Below, piece by piece: positions 47,580 to 56,608 of a stretch of DNA of 64,000 nucleotides. A program made the translations under genes and the position numbers. A model generated the notes under the pieces. The model saw only the letters and a program-made list of their open reading frames with translations. It searched no databases and had not been told where the DNA came from. Position 1 is the stretch's first letter. Each line of letters opens with the position of its first letter. The stretch is taken from assembly GCA_019753175.1 (NCBI GenBank), contig JAIELK010000008.1:1-64000 (forward strand), given 5' to 3'. The stretch is from Hyphomonadaceae bacterium. GTDB taxonomy: Bacteria; Pseudomonadota; Alphaproteobacteria; Caulobacterales; Aquidulcibacteraceae.

Positions 47580-48571
47580 GCGTCGGGCCGCGTCGGGCCG
47601 CTGGCGCGCGCGAGCTGTTTGACGCCGAGGTCGCCGAGGCGCTTCAGCGCCTCCTCCGCGCGATAACGCACCCACCATACGGGATCGCTCAGCAGCGGGG
47701 TCAAATGCTCTGCCTGCCGCCAGAGATGGAGCTGGCCGATGGCTTCGGCCGCGCGCAAACGCACGCGCCAGTCACTGTCGCGCGTCGCGCGCGCCAAGGC
47801 GTCGGCGGCCCCATCGAAGCCGAGCGCGCCGAGGCCGCCGGCCGCCGCCGCCCGCACCGCAGGATCGGGATTGTGCAGAGCCAGACGCAAAGGATCGAGC
47901 GCGTGCCGGCTTCCGGTCTCGCCGAGCGCGCGCACCAACAGCGCCCGGGTCAGCGGCTGCAGCGGCGTCCTGAGCGCGGCGAGCGCTTCGTTCAGGTGCG
48001 TGCGCACGCGCTCTGCGATCAACTCTTGCATCGCAGAGGAGCGCCGCGCACCCGTTCGTTCCGACGCTTCGATGAGTCCGGCGATGTCAGGGCCCACGCC
48101 GAGCGCACAACGCGCGCGCAGCGCCGTCAGCCAGACTCGCAGGTCGCGCGACGCTTCGGCGCGTTGCAGCACATCGATGGTCTTCTCGCCCGGAAACAGG
48201 CTCAGCGCTTCAAGCGCCTGGACCCTTTTTCTCACGTTGCGGCACAGCGCCTGCCGTCGCAGGATCGCATCAATGCCCAGCGCACGGAGATAAGCGACAA
48301 GCCGCTCCTTCGTCCCTCCCTGCATGAGCTGGACGGTGTCGAGCGCCGTCTCGACCAAGGCCTCACGTTCAACGCGCCGTTCGATGCGGATCTTCGGCGC
48401 CTCCTGCTGGCCCGCCGCAAACCGCATCAACGCACGCGCCAGCTTTGGCCGCAGCGTCAAGCGCACGCGCTCGACGTGGTCGCGATGAAGCCGCGCGATT
48501 ATCAGCGCCGCCAGCACGCTCATCGAGGCGCACATCAAAGCGAGAGACGTGAGCCAGACCAGCGAGAGCAT
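47576..48571 (-). CDS. Membrane-anchored HEAT-repeat protein
   Basis: A 331-residue protein with an N-terminal membrane segment (VWLTSLALMCASMSVLAALI) and Arg/Leu-rich HEAT-like helical pairs in its C-terminal half (ALDPLRLALHNPDPAVRAAA, ALARATRDSDWRVRLRAAEA). HEAT repeats usually bind proteins. It lies between the YaiO-like gene and the glycosyltransferase gene with an immediate stop-start junction on one side and a four-base overlap on the other, so the three form one unit. Confidence 0.8.
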   Translation of the reverse strand: MLSLVWLTSLALMCASMSVLAALIIARLHRDHVERVRLTLRPKLARALMRFAAGQQEAPKIRIERRVEREALVETALDTVQLMQGGTKERLVAYLRALGIDAILRRQALCRNVRKRVQALEALSLFPGEKTIDVLQRAEASRDLRVWLTALRARCALGVGPDIAGLIEASERTGARRSSAMQELIAERVRTHLNEALAALRTPLQPLTRALLVRALGETGSRHALDPLRLALHNPDPAVRAAAAGGLGALGFDGAADALARATRDSDWRVRLRAAEAIGQLHLWRQAEHLTPLLSDPVWWVRYRAEEALKRLGDLGVKQLARASGPTRPDA

Positions 48572-49618
48572 TCAGAACGTCCGCGCCAACGCCGCCGTGA
48601 TCTCGGTGCGGTCAAAGGCCTCGCGCTGCTCGCGCGCGACCGCGACGCGCAAGCGCAGCCTGGGCGTCATCGCTACCGATCCACCCAGCGCCAGCGACTG
48701 CACGTCGACGGTGGCGCCTTCCGACGACTCCGGTGCATCGCTCCAGGAGACCTCGATGTCCGCATCGTCGTGCACGCGGGCCGCCAACGAAACGCCGTAG
48801 CCAAAGCGCACGTCGTCGCGCTCGTCCCGAACGGCGACGCTTCGCACCGTGACACGCGCGCCCATGTCGCGCTCATGCGATGCCGACAACCCCAGCCGGT
48901 GGATCGCGCCGACCTGATATTCCGCCAGCGTCAGTGCGCCAGCGAATCGCCAGGGGTCGCCCTCGGGGGTGGCGTACTCGAGTCTCGCCTGGACCTCCGG
49001 TTTGAACAAAGGGTCGCTCGCGCCGCCGAGCGCGATGCCCCAGGCGCCATGACCGGCCGCGTGCGTGAAGCGCAGCTCGCCGAACACATCCGACTGACGG
49101 AAGCGTTCGACGACTTCGACGCCGCCGCCCCACCAGGTGTCGCCCTTCCTGCGCGCGAGCGAAACGGTCGCCTCGCGCCAAGGATCGAGGTCGTCGGACA
49201 GTGCGCTGTAGGCGATCGAAGCATCCACGCGCCATGTCACGTCCGCGGACTGCGCCGCTGACAGCGCACGCGAGAGAGCGGCTACATCCGGATCGGCGCG
49301 GCGGGCTTCGCCAATGGCGCCGAGCCAACGGCGCGCCTCTTCGAGATCGCCAGCGCGATAGGCAAGTTGCGCCAAGCCGAGCTTCGCATCGTCGTAGCCA
49401 GGCGCAATGGCGAGCGCGCGCGCGAAGGCCTCCTCCGCGCCTGCCGCATCGTGGGAGGCGGCCCGCGCAAAACCAAGGCGAACCCAAGCGTCGGCGTCAT
49501 CGGGATCGGCGATCGTCCGGGCCTCGCGTGTTCCGTGATCGGCGCACCCATATCTATGCACCGCGCACGCGTCAGCGTGTGCAGGACAGACGATCGCCGG
49601 CGGGGTGTCCATAATCAT
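48572..49618 (-). CDS. YaiO-like outer membrane protein with TPR region
   Basis: A 348-residue protein whose residues 35-115 form TPR-like helices (DADAWVRLGFARAASHDAAG, AEEAFARALAIAPGYDDAKL) and residues 125-348 a beta barrel with alternating aromatic strands, ending in a typical terminal Phe (TAALARTF). This is the layout of YaiO/PgaA-like export proteins. The visible N-terminus (MIMDTPPAIVCPAHADAC) is not a clear signal peptide, so the true start or a frame error near 49560-49620 should be considered. Confidence 0.7.
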   Translation of the reverse strand: MIMDTPPAIVCPAHADACAVHRYGCADHGTREARTIADPDDADAWVRLGFARAASHDAAGAEEAFARALAIAPGYDDAKLGLAQLAYRAGDLEEARRWLGAIGEARRADPDVAALSRALSAAQSADVTWRVDASIAYSALSDDLDPWREATVSLARRKGDTWWGGGVEVVERFRQSDVFGELRFTHAAGHGAWGIALGGASDPLFKPEVQARLEYATPEGDPWRFAGALTLAEYQVGAIHRLGLSASHERDMGARVTVRSVAVRDERDDVRFGYGVSLAARVHDDADIEVSWSDAPESSEGATVDVQSLALGGSVAMTPRLRLRVAVAREQREAFDRTEITAALARTF

Positions 49619-49713
49619 TGCTAGGTCCGGGACTTCGCCTTCGGCCTAGCAGGCAGCTCTCAAGTAAGCGTTTACTACGATGGTGCGGTCAGCCGCCGAA
49701 GCTTAAGAAGAAC

Positions 49714-50625
49714 TTACTGGACCATCGCCGAGAAGCACGATCCCGGTCCGGTGAGCCCATGGCGCCCGAGGCAATACGTTCGCTCGCTCGCATCAACCGA
49801 CACCGAAAGACACTGCCGCAATTGCAGCCGCTGCATGGTCAGGCATTGCTCCGTGATCGGCTCATCCAGAAGATCCGACACGCGCCTGCGCTCGGCGTCA
49901 GCCGCCCCGGTCACGATCAGCGCGCCCACTGTCAGCATGCGGTTGGTGACATCGGCGTAGCCGCGCTGTTCTCGCGCGCCGCGTATGCGCGGCCCGCTCG
50001 CTTCGCGTCCGGCGAGCGCGTCCCAGAAGCCGCGGCCGCCGAATTCGTCCGCTTCGTTCATCGGCCGCGCCTCCAGTGCGCCAATGCGCAGCCGCTCTCG
50101 CATTTCAGGCGTGAGACGCGCGCTGACCAGCGTTGCGCTCCGTCGCTCCGGGGAGCTGACCCACGATGCGGTCGAAGACCGCGCCAGCTGGTGATAGCGA
50201 TCGCCAGCGATATCGGCGCGCGCGGCGTCAGCGCGCGCGACGCCCAAGATGAGCTGGATGGCTTGTGGCGAACCAGGCGCTTCGTTGCGTGCGTAGGTCG
50301 TGTCGCTGCGCAGCAACGTCAGCAATTGCGAGCGGCCGAGATTGCGCTGGCGGCGCTCGACGCCTGCCGCGAACGCCGGCGATTGCGCTGCGGTCATGGC
50401 CCCATAAGCGATGAAACCACGGGCCACACGCTCCGGCTCATGGCGCGACAGGCGGGTGAGCGCGCCATTGATCACGCGCGCGCTATCGACCTCCATGTCG
50501 AGAAGGACGCTGACGTCGTTCTGATAAAGTGCGTAGGCTTCGACCGCGTCGTGCACCTCATCGGCGTGGGCGGGCGCAGCGTGGCACAGCACCAGTGACG
50601 CAATGGCAAATGTCAGAGCGCGCAT
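49714..50625 (-). CDS. Secreted hypothetical protein
   Basis: A 303-residue protein with a Sec signal peptide (MRALTFAIASLVLCHAAPAHA) and an Arg/Ala-rich helical mature part. It contains two conserved cysteine positions late in the chain (EQCLTMQRLQLRQC) and a third and fourth (YCLGRHG, GSCFSAMVQ), suggesting two disulfides. I recognise it only as a Caulobacterales-type conserved secreted protein. The window from 50626 to 50737 upstream holds its promoter. Confidence 0.7.
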   Translation of the reverse strand: MRALTFAIASLVLCHAAPAHADEVHDAVEAYALYQNDVSVLLDMEVDSARVINGALTRLSRHEPERVARGFIAYGAMTAAQSPAFAAGVERRQRNLGRSQLLTLLRSDTTYARNEAPGSPQAIQLILGVARADAARADIAGDRYHQLARSSTASWVSSPERRSATLVSARLTPEMRERLRIGALEARPMNEADEFGGRGFWDALAGREASGPRIRGAREQRGYADVTNRMLTVGALIVTGAADAERRRVSDLLDEPITEQCLTMQRLQLRQCLSVSVDASERTYCLGRHGLTGPGSCFSAMVQ

Positions 50626-50737
50626 TCCGGGATTGTGCGCGAGGTCCGGTTAACACCTCGACCATTGAGAGAAGTTAACATCGCGCTCGCCAAATGCGCC
50701 GAGCATCGCGCGCAAAGCGCTCATGATTACTGGAAAT

Positions 50738-50813
<76 letters not shown>

Positions 50814-50891
50814 TGAAAGCCGCATGGTACGGCTCCGGTTTTCTTGGGAAAGGCGGAACCTACGCTCCGCCCCTAGTCTCTTCAAGCCTCC

Positions 50892-51365
50892 TCAGCGGGC
50901 GCTGTCGTCATCCTCGCCACCGGGGAGTTCGCCGATTTCATCCTCGGGAAACTCCTCTTCGTCTTCGAGCAGCGGCACGCTGTCATCGGCGGCGTCATCG
51001 CCCAAGTCAGCCTCCTCTTCGGAGAAGCCCTCGGGCAGCTCATCGCCGGAGGGGGCGGCCGCGTCCTCGTCCTCGTCGGTGATGAGCGGCTCGGCGTCAG
51101 CTTCGCTGTCGATCTCAGGCGTCGTTTCCTGTTCTTCGTCCTCGTCATCGTCGCTCTTGGCCTTGGCGGCTTCGAGTTCCTCTTCGTCCTCGTAGGCGTC
51201 GTTGGCGCTGACGCGGGAGCGCCCGCGCCTAACCCGGACACCCTCCTCGGTCGGATCGAAGCTCGCGGTGCACTTCGGGCAAACCGCCGGGCGCCGACGC
51301 AGATCGTAGAACTTCGCGCCGCAATTCGGGCAGAGCTGTTTTTCGCCCAGTTCGGTCCTGACCAA
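50892..51365 (-). CDS. TIGR02300 family zinc-ribbon protein with acidic tail
   Basis: A 157-residue protein. Residues 1-40 contain two CxxC pairs (QLCPNCGAKFYDLRRRPAVC, then PKCTASF), the FYDLNRDPxxCP-type zinc ribbon of this alphaproteobacterial family. The rest is dominated by Asp and Glu. It is divergent from aroA, which is the usual arrangement. Function unknown; a nucleic-acid or protein-binding role is inferred from the zinc ribbon. Confidence 0.9.
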   Translation of the reverse strand: MVRTELGEKQLCPNCGAKFYDLRRRPAVCPKCTASFDPTEEGVRVRRGRSRVSANDAYEDEEELEAAKAKSDDDEDEEQETTPEIDSEADAEPLITDEDEDAAAPSGDELPEGFSEEEADLGDDAADDSVPLLEDEEEFPEDEIGELPGGEDDDSAR

Positions 51366-51472
51366 ACCGTTTCTCCTCGCAACTTCCCGCGCGTTGGCTT
51401 TGTCTCGCGGGGCGCTCGCTTGCCACCAACCGGGGCGCCTGTCAAAACCTTTGTCCCCGGCGTCTGCGCGCC

Positions 51473-52798
51473 ATGGGACACAAGGCTTTACGGATGCTTC
51501 TGAGAGCGCGATCAGGTCGCCCGCTGCGCGGACGCGCCCGCCCGCCCGGCGACAAGTCGATTTCCCACCGGGCAGTGATTATGGGCGCGCTGGCTTCCGG
51601 CCGCACCGAGATCGACGGGCTCTTGCGCGCTGACGACGTCAATTGCACGGTCGCGGCCGCCCGCGCGTTCGGGGCGGAAATCATCGACGACGGCGGGGTC
51701 TGCGCGATCATCAGCGCCGGCGGCTTTCGCCAACCCGCGGAGACCATTGATTGCGGCAATTCGGGCACCGCCGCCCGGCTGCTGATTGGCGCGGCGAGCG
51801 GATATCGGTTGAGCGCGCGCTTCGACGGCGACCAGAGCTTGCGGCGCAGACCGATGGGACGGGTGGTTGCGCCCTTGTCGCAAATGGGCGCGCGCTTCGA
51901 CACCACCGATAATCGCCTGCCGCTGATCGTACATGGCGGCGCGCTGAACGGGATCATGTATCGTTCGCCCGTATCCTCGGCGCAGGTGAAGTCGGCGGTG
52001 TTGCTCGCGGGCCTGCGCGCCGCCGGCGAAACCGTGCTGATCGAGCCCGAACGCTCGCGCGATCACACCGAGCGCATGCTGGCTGTGTTCGGCGCCGACA
52101 TCGACACCGTCGAGATCGACGGGGTGTTGCATCCCCGCGTGCGCGCCAGCGCGTTGAAAGCCGCACGCATCTACGTGCCAGCCGACCCCTCGTCCGCAGC
52201 GTTCCCGATCGCCGCCGCGCTGATCGTCAAAGGCAGCGACGTGCGCATCCAGGACGTTCTGGTGAATCCGCTGCGGCTCGGCCTTTATGAGACCCTGCTC
52301 GAGATGGGCGCCAAGCTAACCTACGAAGAGGCGCGCGATCCGATCGGCGAGCCGATCGCCGATGTGGCGGCGCGCACGAGCGCGCTCGTGGGCGTGACGC
52401 CGCCGCCGCGCCGGGCGCCATCGATGATCGACGAGTTTCCGATTCTTGCCGTTGTCGCCGCCTTCGCCGAGGGCGAGACGCGCATCACCGGCGCCGCCGA
52501 GCTGCGCTTGAAGGAGAGCGACCGGATCGCGCTCATGGTGGACGGATTGCGCGCCTGCGGCGTCGATGCGGAAGAGCTGCCGGACGGCCTGATCGTACGG
52601 GGGAAAGGGCCGAAAAGCGTCCGCGGCGGCGCCCATATCCGCACACACGGCGATCATCGCGTGGCGATGTCTTTCCTCGTGCTTGGCCTGGCGTCGCGCG
52701 ATCCGGTCACCGTCGACGACGCTGACATGATCGCGACTTCGTTCCCCGGCTTCACCGCCTTTATGCAATCGCTCGGCGCCGATATCGCCGCCGCATAG
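51473..52798 (+). CDS. aroA: 3-phosphoshikimate 1-carboxyvinyltransferase (EPSP synthase)
   Basis: Makes 5-enolpyruvylshikimate 3-phosphate in the shikimate pathway. The 441-residue protein has RPPGDKSISHRAVIMGALA near the N-terminus, CGNSGTAARLLIG and LVNPLRLGLYETLLEMG in the middle, and RLKESDRIALMVDGLRACG with HGDHRVAMSF near the C-terminus; all substrate-binding Lys, Arg and Asp positions are visible. In relatives it is followed by cmk and rpsA; here an antisense symporter gene and others intervene. Confidence 0.97.
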   Translation: MGHKALRMLLRARSGRPLRGRARPPGDKSISHRAVIMGALASGRTEIDGLLRADDVNCTVAAARAFGAEIIDDGGVCAIISAGGFRQPAETIDCGNSGTAARLLIGAASGYRLSARFDGDQSLRRRPMGRVVAPLSQMGARFDTTDNRLPLIVHGGALNGIMYRSPVSSAQVKSAVLLAGLRAAGETVLIEPERSRDHTERMLAVFGADIDTVEIDGVLHPRVRASALKAARIYVPADPSSAAFPIAAALIVKGSDVRIQDVLVNPLRLGLYETLLEMGAKLTYEEARDPIGEPIADVAARTSALVGVTPPPRRAPSMIDEFPILAVVAAFAEGETRITGAAELRLKESDRIALMVDGLRACGVDAEELPDGLIVRGKGPKSVRGGAHIRTHGDHRVAMSFLVLGLASRDPVTVDDADMIATSFPGFTAFMQSLGADIAAA

Positions 52799-52811
52799 AT
52801 CGCACGCCGTG

Positions 52812-54065
52812 TCAAACGCCGTCGCTGCGCTCTGTGTTGCGTTCTTGACGCGCCAAGATCGAGGTCGTGGAGAGGTCGGCGGTGACGTTGCCGAGCGTCC
52901 GAAAGATGTCGGGTATGATCTCGACGGCGAGGAGAATGCCTAGCACTTCGAACGGCACGCCCAGCGCCAAGCAGATCGGCGCGATCGACGCGATGAACGA
53001 GATCTGCCCTGGCAACCCGACCGACCCGACGCTGACGCCGAAGGCGACGACCACTGCGCCGATGATCTGCAAGAGCGTCGGCTCAAGTCCGTAGAGATGC
53101 GCGATGAACAAGCAGACCGCGAGATTGGCGACCGGGCTGGTGAATCGAAAAACCGCGACCGCGAGAGGCAGCGTGACATCGGCAATGTGAGCCGGGATGC
53201 GCAGCCCGCGCAGGGACGCGTCGAGCATCGCCGGCAGCGAGGCCAGCGAAGATTGCGTCGACGCGGCGATCGCCCACACGGGCGCGGCAGATGCGGTGAA
53301 GCGCCCGATCGGTTGCGCGCCCCAGGTGACGCCGAGCACCCAGGCGATCGCAACGCTGCCCATGGTGATCGCCGAGACGATGGCGACGTACTGCACCAGC
53401 GTCTCCGCCGCGCCAAAGCCGGCGCGCAGGCCAACGCCCAACGCCAGCGAAAAAACGCCGATCGGCGCCGCCAGCAGAACCCAACGCACCACCACGATCA
53501 TCGCTTCCGACACGGCGCGGAAGAAGCCCACGATTTGGCTGCGCAAGGCCTCGGGCAATTGGGTTGTGGCAAACGCGAAAAACACCGAAAAAACGACGAG
53601 TTGGAGGATGTTGTCTTCCGCCGCCGCAGCGACTGGATTAGCCGGCGCCAGTCCCTGGAGCCAAGTGACGAACGAAGGCGGCTCGTCGATGCTAACCGCC
53701 GCGCCGCCCACGCTTGCGACAAACGCTTGGGCGGTATCTCGATCTACGGGCCACAGCGTCAGCGCCCACTGCGTCGCGACGATGCTGTAGGCGGCGGCCA
53801 ACACGATCAGAAACGAAAACAGGAGAACAGCGCGGGCGACGAGGCCGCCAGTCTTGGCCGCGTCGGCGACGGAGGCGATGCCGGTGATCAGCAGCGACAC
53901 CACCAGCGGCACTACAGTCATGCGCAGCGTGTTCAGCCAGAGGCCGCCGAAGGCTTCAACCACTTCCGCCCAGCTCGTCAAAGCGGGCGCTTCGGCGCGC
54001 ACCAGCGCCCCGGCGACGATACCGGTGACGAGCGCTAGCAAGACAAGAACACTGACAAGTCTCAC
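52812..54065 (-). CDS. Dicarboxylate/amino acid:cation symporter
   Basis: A 417-residue secondary transporter of the DAACS family (GltP/DctA type), with eight membrane helices and two re-entrant loops. Signatures include WLNTLRMTVVPLVVSLLITG and the Ser-rich loop AASTQSSLASLP; the C-terminal part has GSVGLPGQISFIASIAPICL. The GTG at 54065 has GAGAGGGG at 6-7 bases and is preferred to ATG 54086 and 54137. The substrate (C4-dicarboxylate or acidic amino acid) is not determined. Confidence 0.9.
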   Translation of the reverse strand: MRLVSVLVLLALVTGIVAGALVRAEAPALTSWAEVVEAFGGLWLNTLRMTVVPLVVSLLITGIASVADAAKTGGLVARAVLLFSFLIVLAAAYSIVATQWALTLWPVDRDTAQAFVASVGGAAVSIDEPPSFVTWLQGLAPANPVAAAAEDNILQLVVFSVFFAFATTQLPEALRSQIVGFFRAVSEAMIVVVRWVLLAAPIGVFSLALGVGLRAGFGAAETLVQYVAIVSAITMGSVAIAWVLGVTWGAQPIGRFTASAAPVWAIAASTQSSLASLPAMLDASLRGLRIPAHIADVTLPLAVAVFRFTSPVANLAVCLFIAHLYGLEPTLLQIIGAVVVAFGVSVGSVGLPGQISFIASIAPICLALGVPFEVLGILLAVEIIPDIFRTLGNVTADLSTTSILARQERNTERSDGV

Positions 54066-54199
54066 GCCGTACCCCTCTCGCCACATTGATGTGTCGCCAG
54101 CGCGACACTCATCCAACGACCATCGTTCTGTCAGCAAATCATTAACCTTGCCAGATCAATAACGCGGCGCTGAACGGCCACTTTAGGAGAAGAATACTC

Positions 54200-54937
54200 A
54201 TGCGTACCTTGCTTCTGGGCGCGGCAGCCGCCGCGGCTCTCATCGTCCCGGCGCAAGCCAGCGCTCAAACCAACGGCTACGTCGATCTTTCGATTGGTCA
54301 AACCGACATCGCTTCAGAGGATATCGACAATATCGGCCTCGGCGGCGCTGTCGCAGTCGACCTATCCGGCAATTGGCGCGCACAATTCGATGTGGACACC
54401 ACGCGTTCGTCAGTAGACGGCGCCGATTTCACGACAAGCAGCACTGCGGCGCACGTGTATTACGAAGGTCCGACCTGGGCGGTCGGCGGCGTACTCACGT
54501 CACGCGACTTTGTGTTCGGCAACGAGTGGTCGCTGGGCATTGAAGGGCAAGCACACATGGGCGCCCTTGTTCTGGAGGGCGGCGCTGCAATCGGCACGCT
54601 TGAAGGATTCGGAGACGAGGCGGGCACCACAAATCTGGACGCCAGCGCCACCTGGTACGTGACGCCCGACTTCTCGGTCGCCGCCGGCGCCAGCATGCTC
54701 GACATTGAGGATCTCGGCGACGAGGTCACCACGTACGGCATTGATGGCGAGTACAAGTTCGCCGGCTCGGCCTTCTCGGCTTTCGCGGGTTGGTCGACCA
54801 GCGATGTCGACAGCGAAGATGTAGACACTTGGCGCATCGGTGGCCGCTACGCATTTGGCGACGATACGTTGCAGGGGCGGCGCAGCACTGGCCCGCGGTG
54901 GTCGCGCGGCTTGGGGTCGCTGCCGTTCATCAGCTGA
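54200..54937 (+). CDS. Small outer membrane beta-barrel protein
   Basis: A 245-residue protein with a signal peptide (MRTLLLGAAAAAALIVPAQA) and about ten alternating hydrophobic strands of 8-11 residues (NGYVDLSIGQTDI, AAHVYYEGPTWAVGGV, SLGIEGQAHMGALVLEG). The last part, RYAFGDDTLQGRRSTGPRWS, is typical of short alphaproteobacterial porin-like proteins that end in a Ser/Arg-rich tail rather than Phe. The start has AGGAG upstream. It is followed by a strong terminator. Confidence 0.8.
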   Translation: MRTLLLGAAAAAALIVPAQASAQTNGYVDLSIGQTDIASEDIDNIGLGGAVAVDLSGNWRAQFDVDTTRSSVDGADFTTSSTAAHVYYEGPTWAVGGVLTSRDFVFGNEWSLGIEGQAHMGALVLEGGAAIGTLEGFGDEAGTTNLDASATWYVTPDFSVAAGASMLDIEDLGDEVTTYGIDGEYKFAGSAFSAFAGWSTSDVDSEDVDTWRIGGRYAFGDDTLQGRRSTGPRWSRGLGSLPFIS

Positions 54938-54960
54938 ACCTTGGCAAACCAAAGATGAGA

Positions 54961-54991
54961 AGCGCGGGGGCTCAGCGTCCCCGCGCTTTTT
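54961..54991 (+). terminator. Rho-independent terminator of the beta-barrel gene
   Basis: A perfect 9-bp stem (AGCGCGGGG at 54961-54969 with CCCCGCGCT at 54979-54987) followed by five T. It lies 24 bases after the stop of the gene at 54200 and directly at the 3' end of the convergent monooxygenase gene, which it may serve weakly. Confidence 0.85.
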
Positions 54992-56487
54992 CACTTTGCG
55001 GGTTGCGCTTCGCGTGCGTTCGCGCTCGCTGCAGCCGCCGCATCATCCCCCCAGCGCTTGAACTCGAGCACGCCGTCGTCGAGCGCTCCAAACCGCAAAT
55101 CCAGCAGGTCGTGCGCGTAGCTCTGACGTTGCTTCCAAGGCGCCGCGCCCTGTTTCGGCAGAATAGCCGCCGCACGCTGGAAATAGCCCGACGAAAAATC
55201 CACCCACGGCCGCTCTTCCATCGGCCCTTGCAACCGCGGCGTGACTTGAGCATATCCGCGCGCATCCATGTAATTGATGAGCCGGCAGACATACTGGCTG
55301 ATCAAATCCGCGCGCAGCGTCCAGGACGCATTGGTGTAGCCAAATACGAAAGCAAGGTTGGGCACGTCTGAAAGCATCGTGCCCTTGTACGCGAACGACT
55401 TCCCGGTCTCGATCTTACGTCCATCGACCCAAGTTTCGGCGCCGCCGAGCATCTGCAGCGCAAGCCCGGTCGCGGTGACGATCACGTCGGCGTCGAGATG
55501 ACGGCCCGACTTCAGTTTGACCCCAGTCTCGGTGAAGGTCTCTATCTGGTCGGTGACCACGGACGCTTTGCCTTGCTTGATGGCGAGGAACATGTCGTCA
55601 TCGGGCACCAGGCAGAGCCGCTCCTCCCATGGATTATAGCGCGGCGTGAAGTGCTCGCGCACTTGCTCGGGTCCGAGCTGATCTTCGATGCGCTTCAGCA
55701 AACGCTCTCGCGTCGCCTTCGGCCGCGCGCGCGCCAAGCGGAAGAACACCTGCTGCATGACAATGCGCAGAAAGCGAATGACATCATACGCGATCTGTTC
55801 AGGCAGAACGCGGCGCAAACCGTGCGCAACTCTGTCCACCGCCGGCATCGAAACCATGTAGGTCGGCGATCGCTGCAACATAGTGACATGCGCGGCCTTG
55901 TCGGTCAGCGACGGCGCCAGTGTCACAGCGGTTGCGCCTGACCCGATGATGACGATCTGCTTGCCCGAATAGTCGAAACTCCTCGGCCAGTGCTGGGGAT
56001 GGATGATGCTGCCCTTGAAGAGTTCATAACCGGGGAACGTCGGCAAGTAGCCTTGATCGTAGCGGTAGTACCCCGCGCACATCATCACCCAGCGCGCGGT
56101 GAAGCGCTTCATCGAGCCCTGATGCTCGGCCTCGACGGTCCAGAGCGCCGCTTGCGAATCCCAGGACAGCCGCTTGACGGCATGTTTGAAACGAATGCGC
56201 GGGCGCACGCCGTATTCGTCAGCCGTCTGACTCACGTACTTGCGGATCGACGGTCCGTCGGCGATCGCCTTCTGCTCGGTCCACGGCTTAAAGCTGTAGC
56301 CCAGCGTGTACATATCGCTGTCCGAGCGGATGCCGGGATAGCGGAACAGGTCCCAGGTGCCGCCGATCGCCTCGCGCGCCTCCAGGATCGCGTAGGTCTT
56401 GCCGGGGCAGTGTTTACCCAGATGCACCGCCGCGCCAATGCCCGACAGGCCTGCGCCGACAATAAGGACGTCGAAGTGCTCGCTCAT
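54991..56487 (-). CDS. Baeyer-Villiger-type flavin monooxygenase
   Basis: A 498-residue class B flavoprotein monooxygenase. The FAD motif VLIVGAGLSGIGAAVHL is at the N-terminus, and the NADPH motif IIGSGATAVTLA near residue 180. The Baeyer-Villiger fingerprint FxGxxxHxxxWP is present as FKGSIIHPQHWP. It would insert oxygen next to a ketone, using NADPH and O2. The substrate is unknown; no alcohol dehydrogenase or esterase gene is adjacent. Confidence 0.92.
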   Translation of the reverse strand: MSEHFDVLIVGAGLSGIGAAVHLGKHCPGKTYAILEAREAIGGTWDLFRYPGIRSDSDMYTLGYSFKPWTEQKAIADGPSIRKYVSQTADEYGVRPRIRFKHAVKRLSWDSQAALWTVEAEHQGSMKRFTARWVMMCAGYYRYDQGYLPTFPGYELFKGSIIHPQHWPRSFDYSGKQIVIIGSGATAVTLAPSLTDKAAHVTMLQRSPTYMVSMPAVDRVAHGLRRVLPEQIAYDVIRFLRIVMQQVFFRLARARPKATRERLLKRIEDQLGPEQVREHFTPRYNPWEERLCLVPDDDMFLAIKQGKASVVTDQIETFTETGVKLKSGRHLDADVIVTATGLALQMLGGAETWVDGRKIETGKSFAYKGTMLSDVPNLAFVFGYTNASWTLRADLISQYVCRLINYMDARGYAQVTPRLQGPMEERPWVDFSSGYFQRAAAILPKQGAAPWKQRQSYAHDLLDLRFGALDDGVLEFKRWGDDAAAAASANAREAQPAK

Positions 56488-56608
56488 GCGTCATTGTCTC
56501 TGAAGATGAGGCGCCAACCAAGAACCTGACGCCAGGACATGTGTTCGCGTTTTCGCGGTTTTGTGGGCCACACCCCCCGTTGGGGCGCCCTCAGACCGCT
56601 CACCATCA

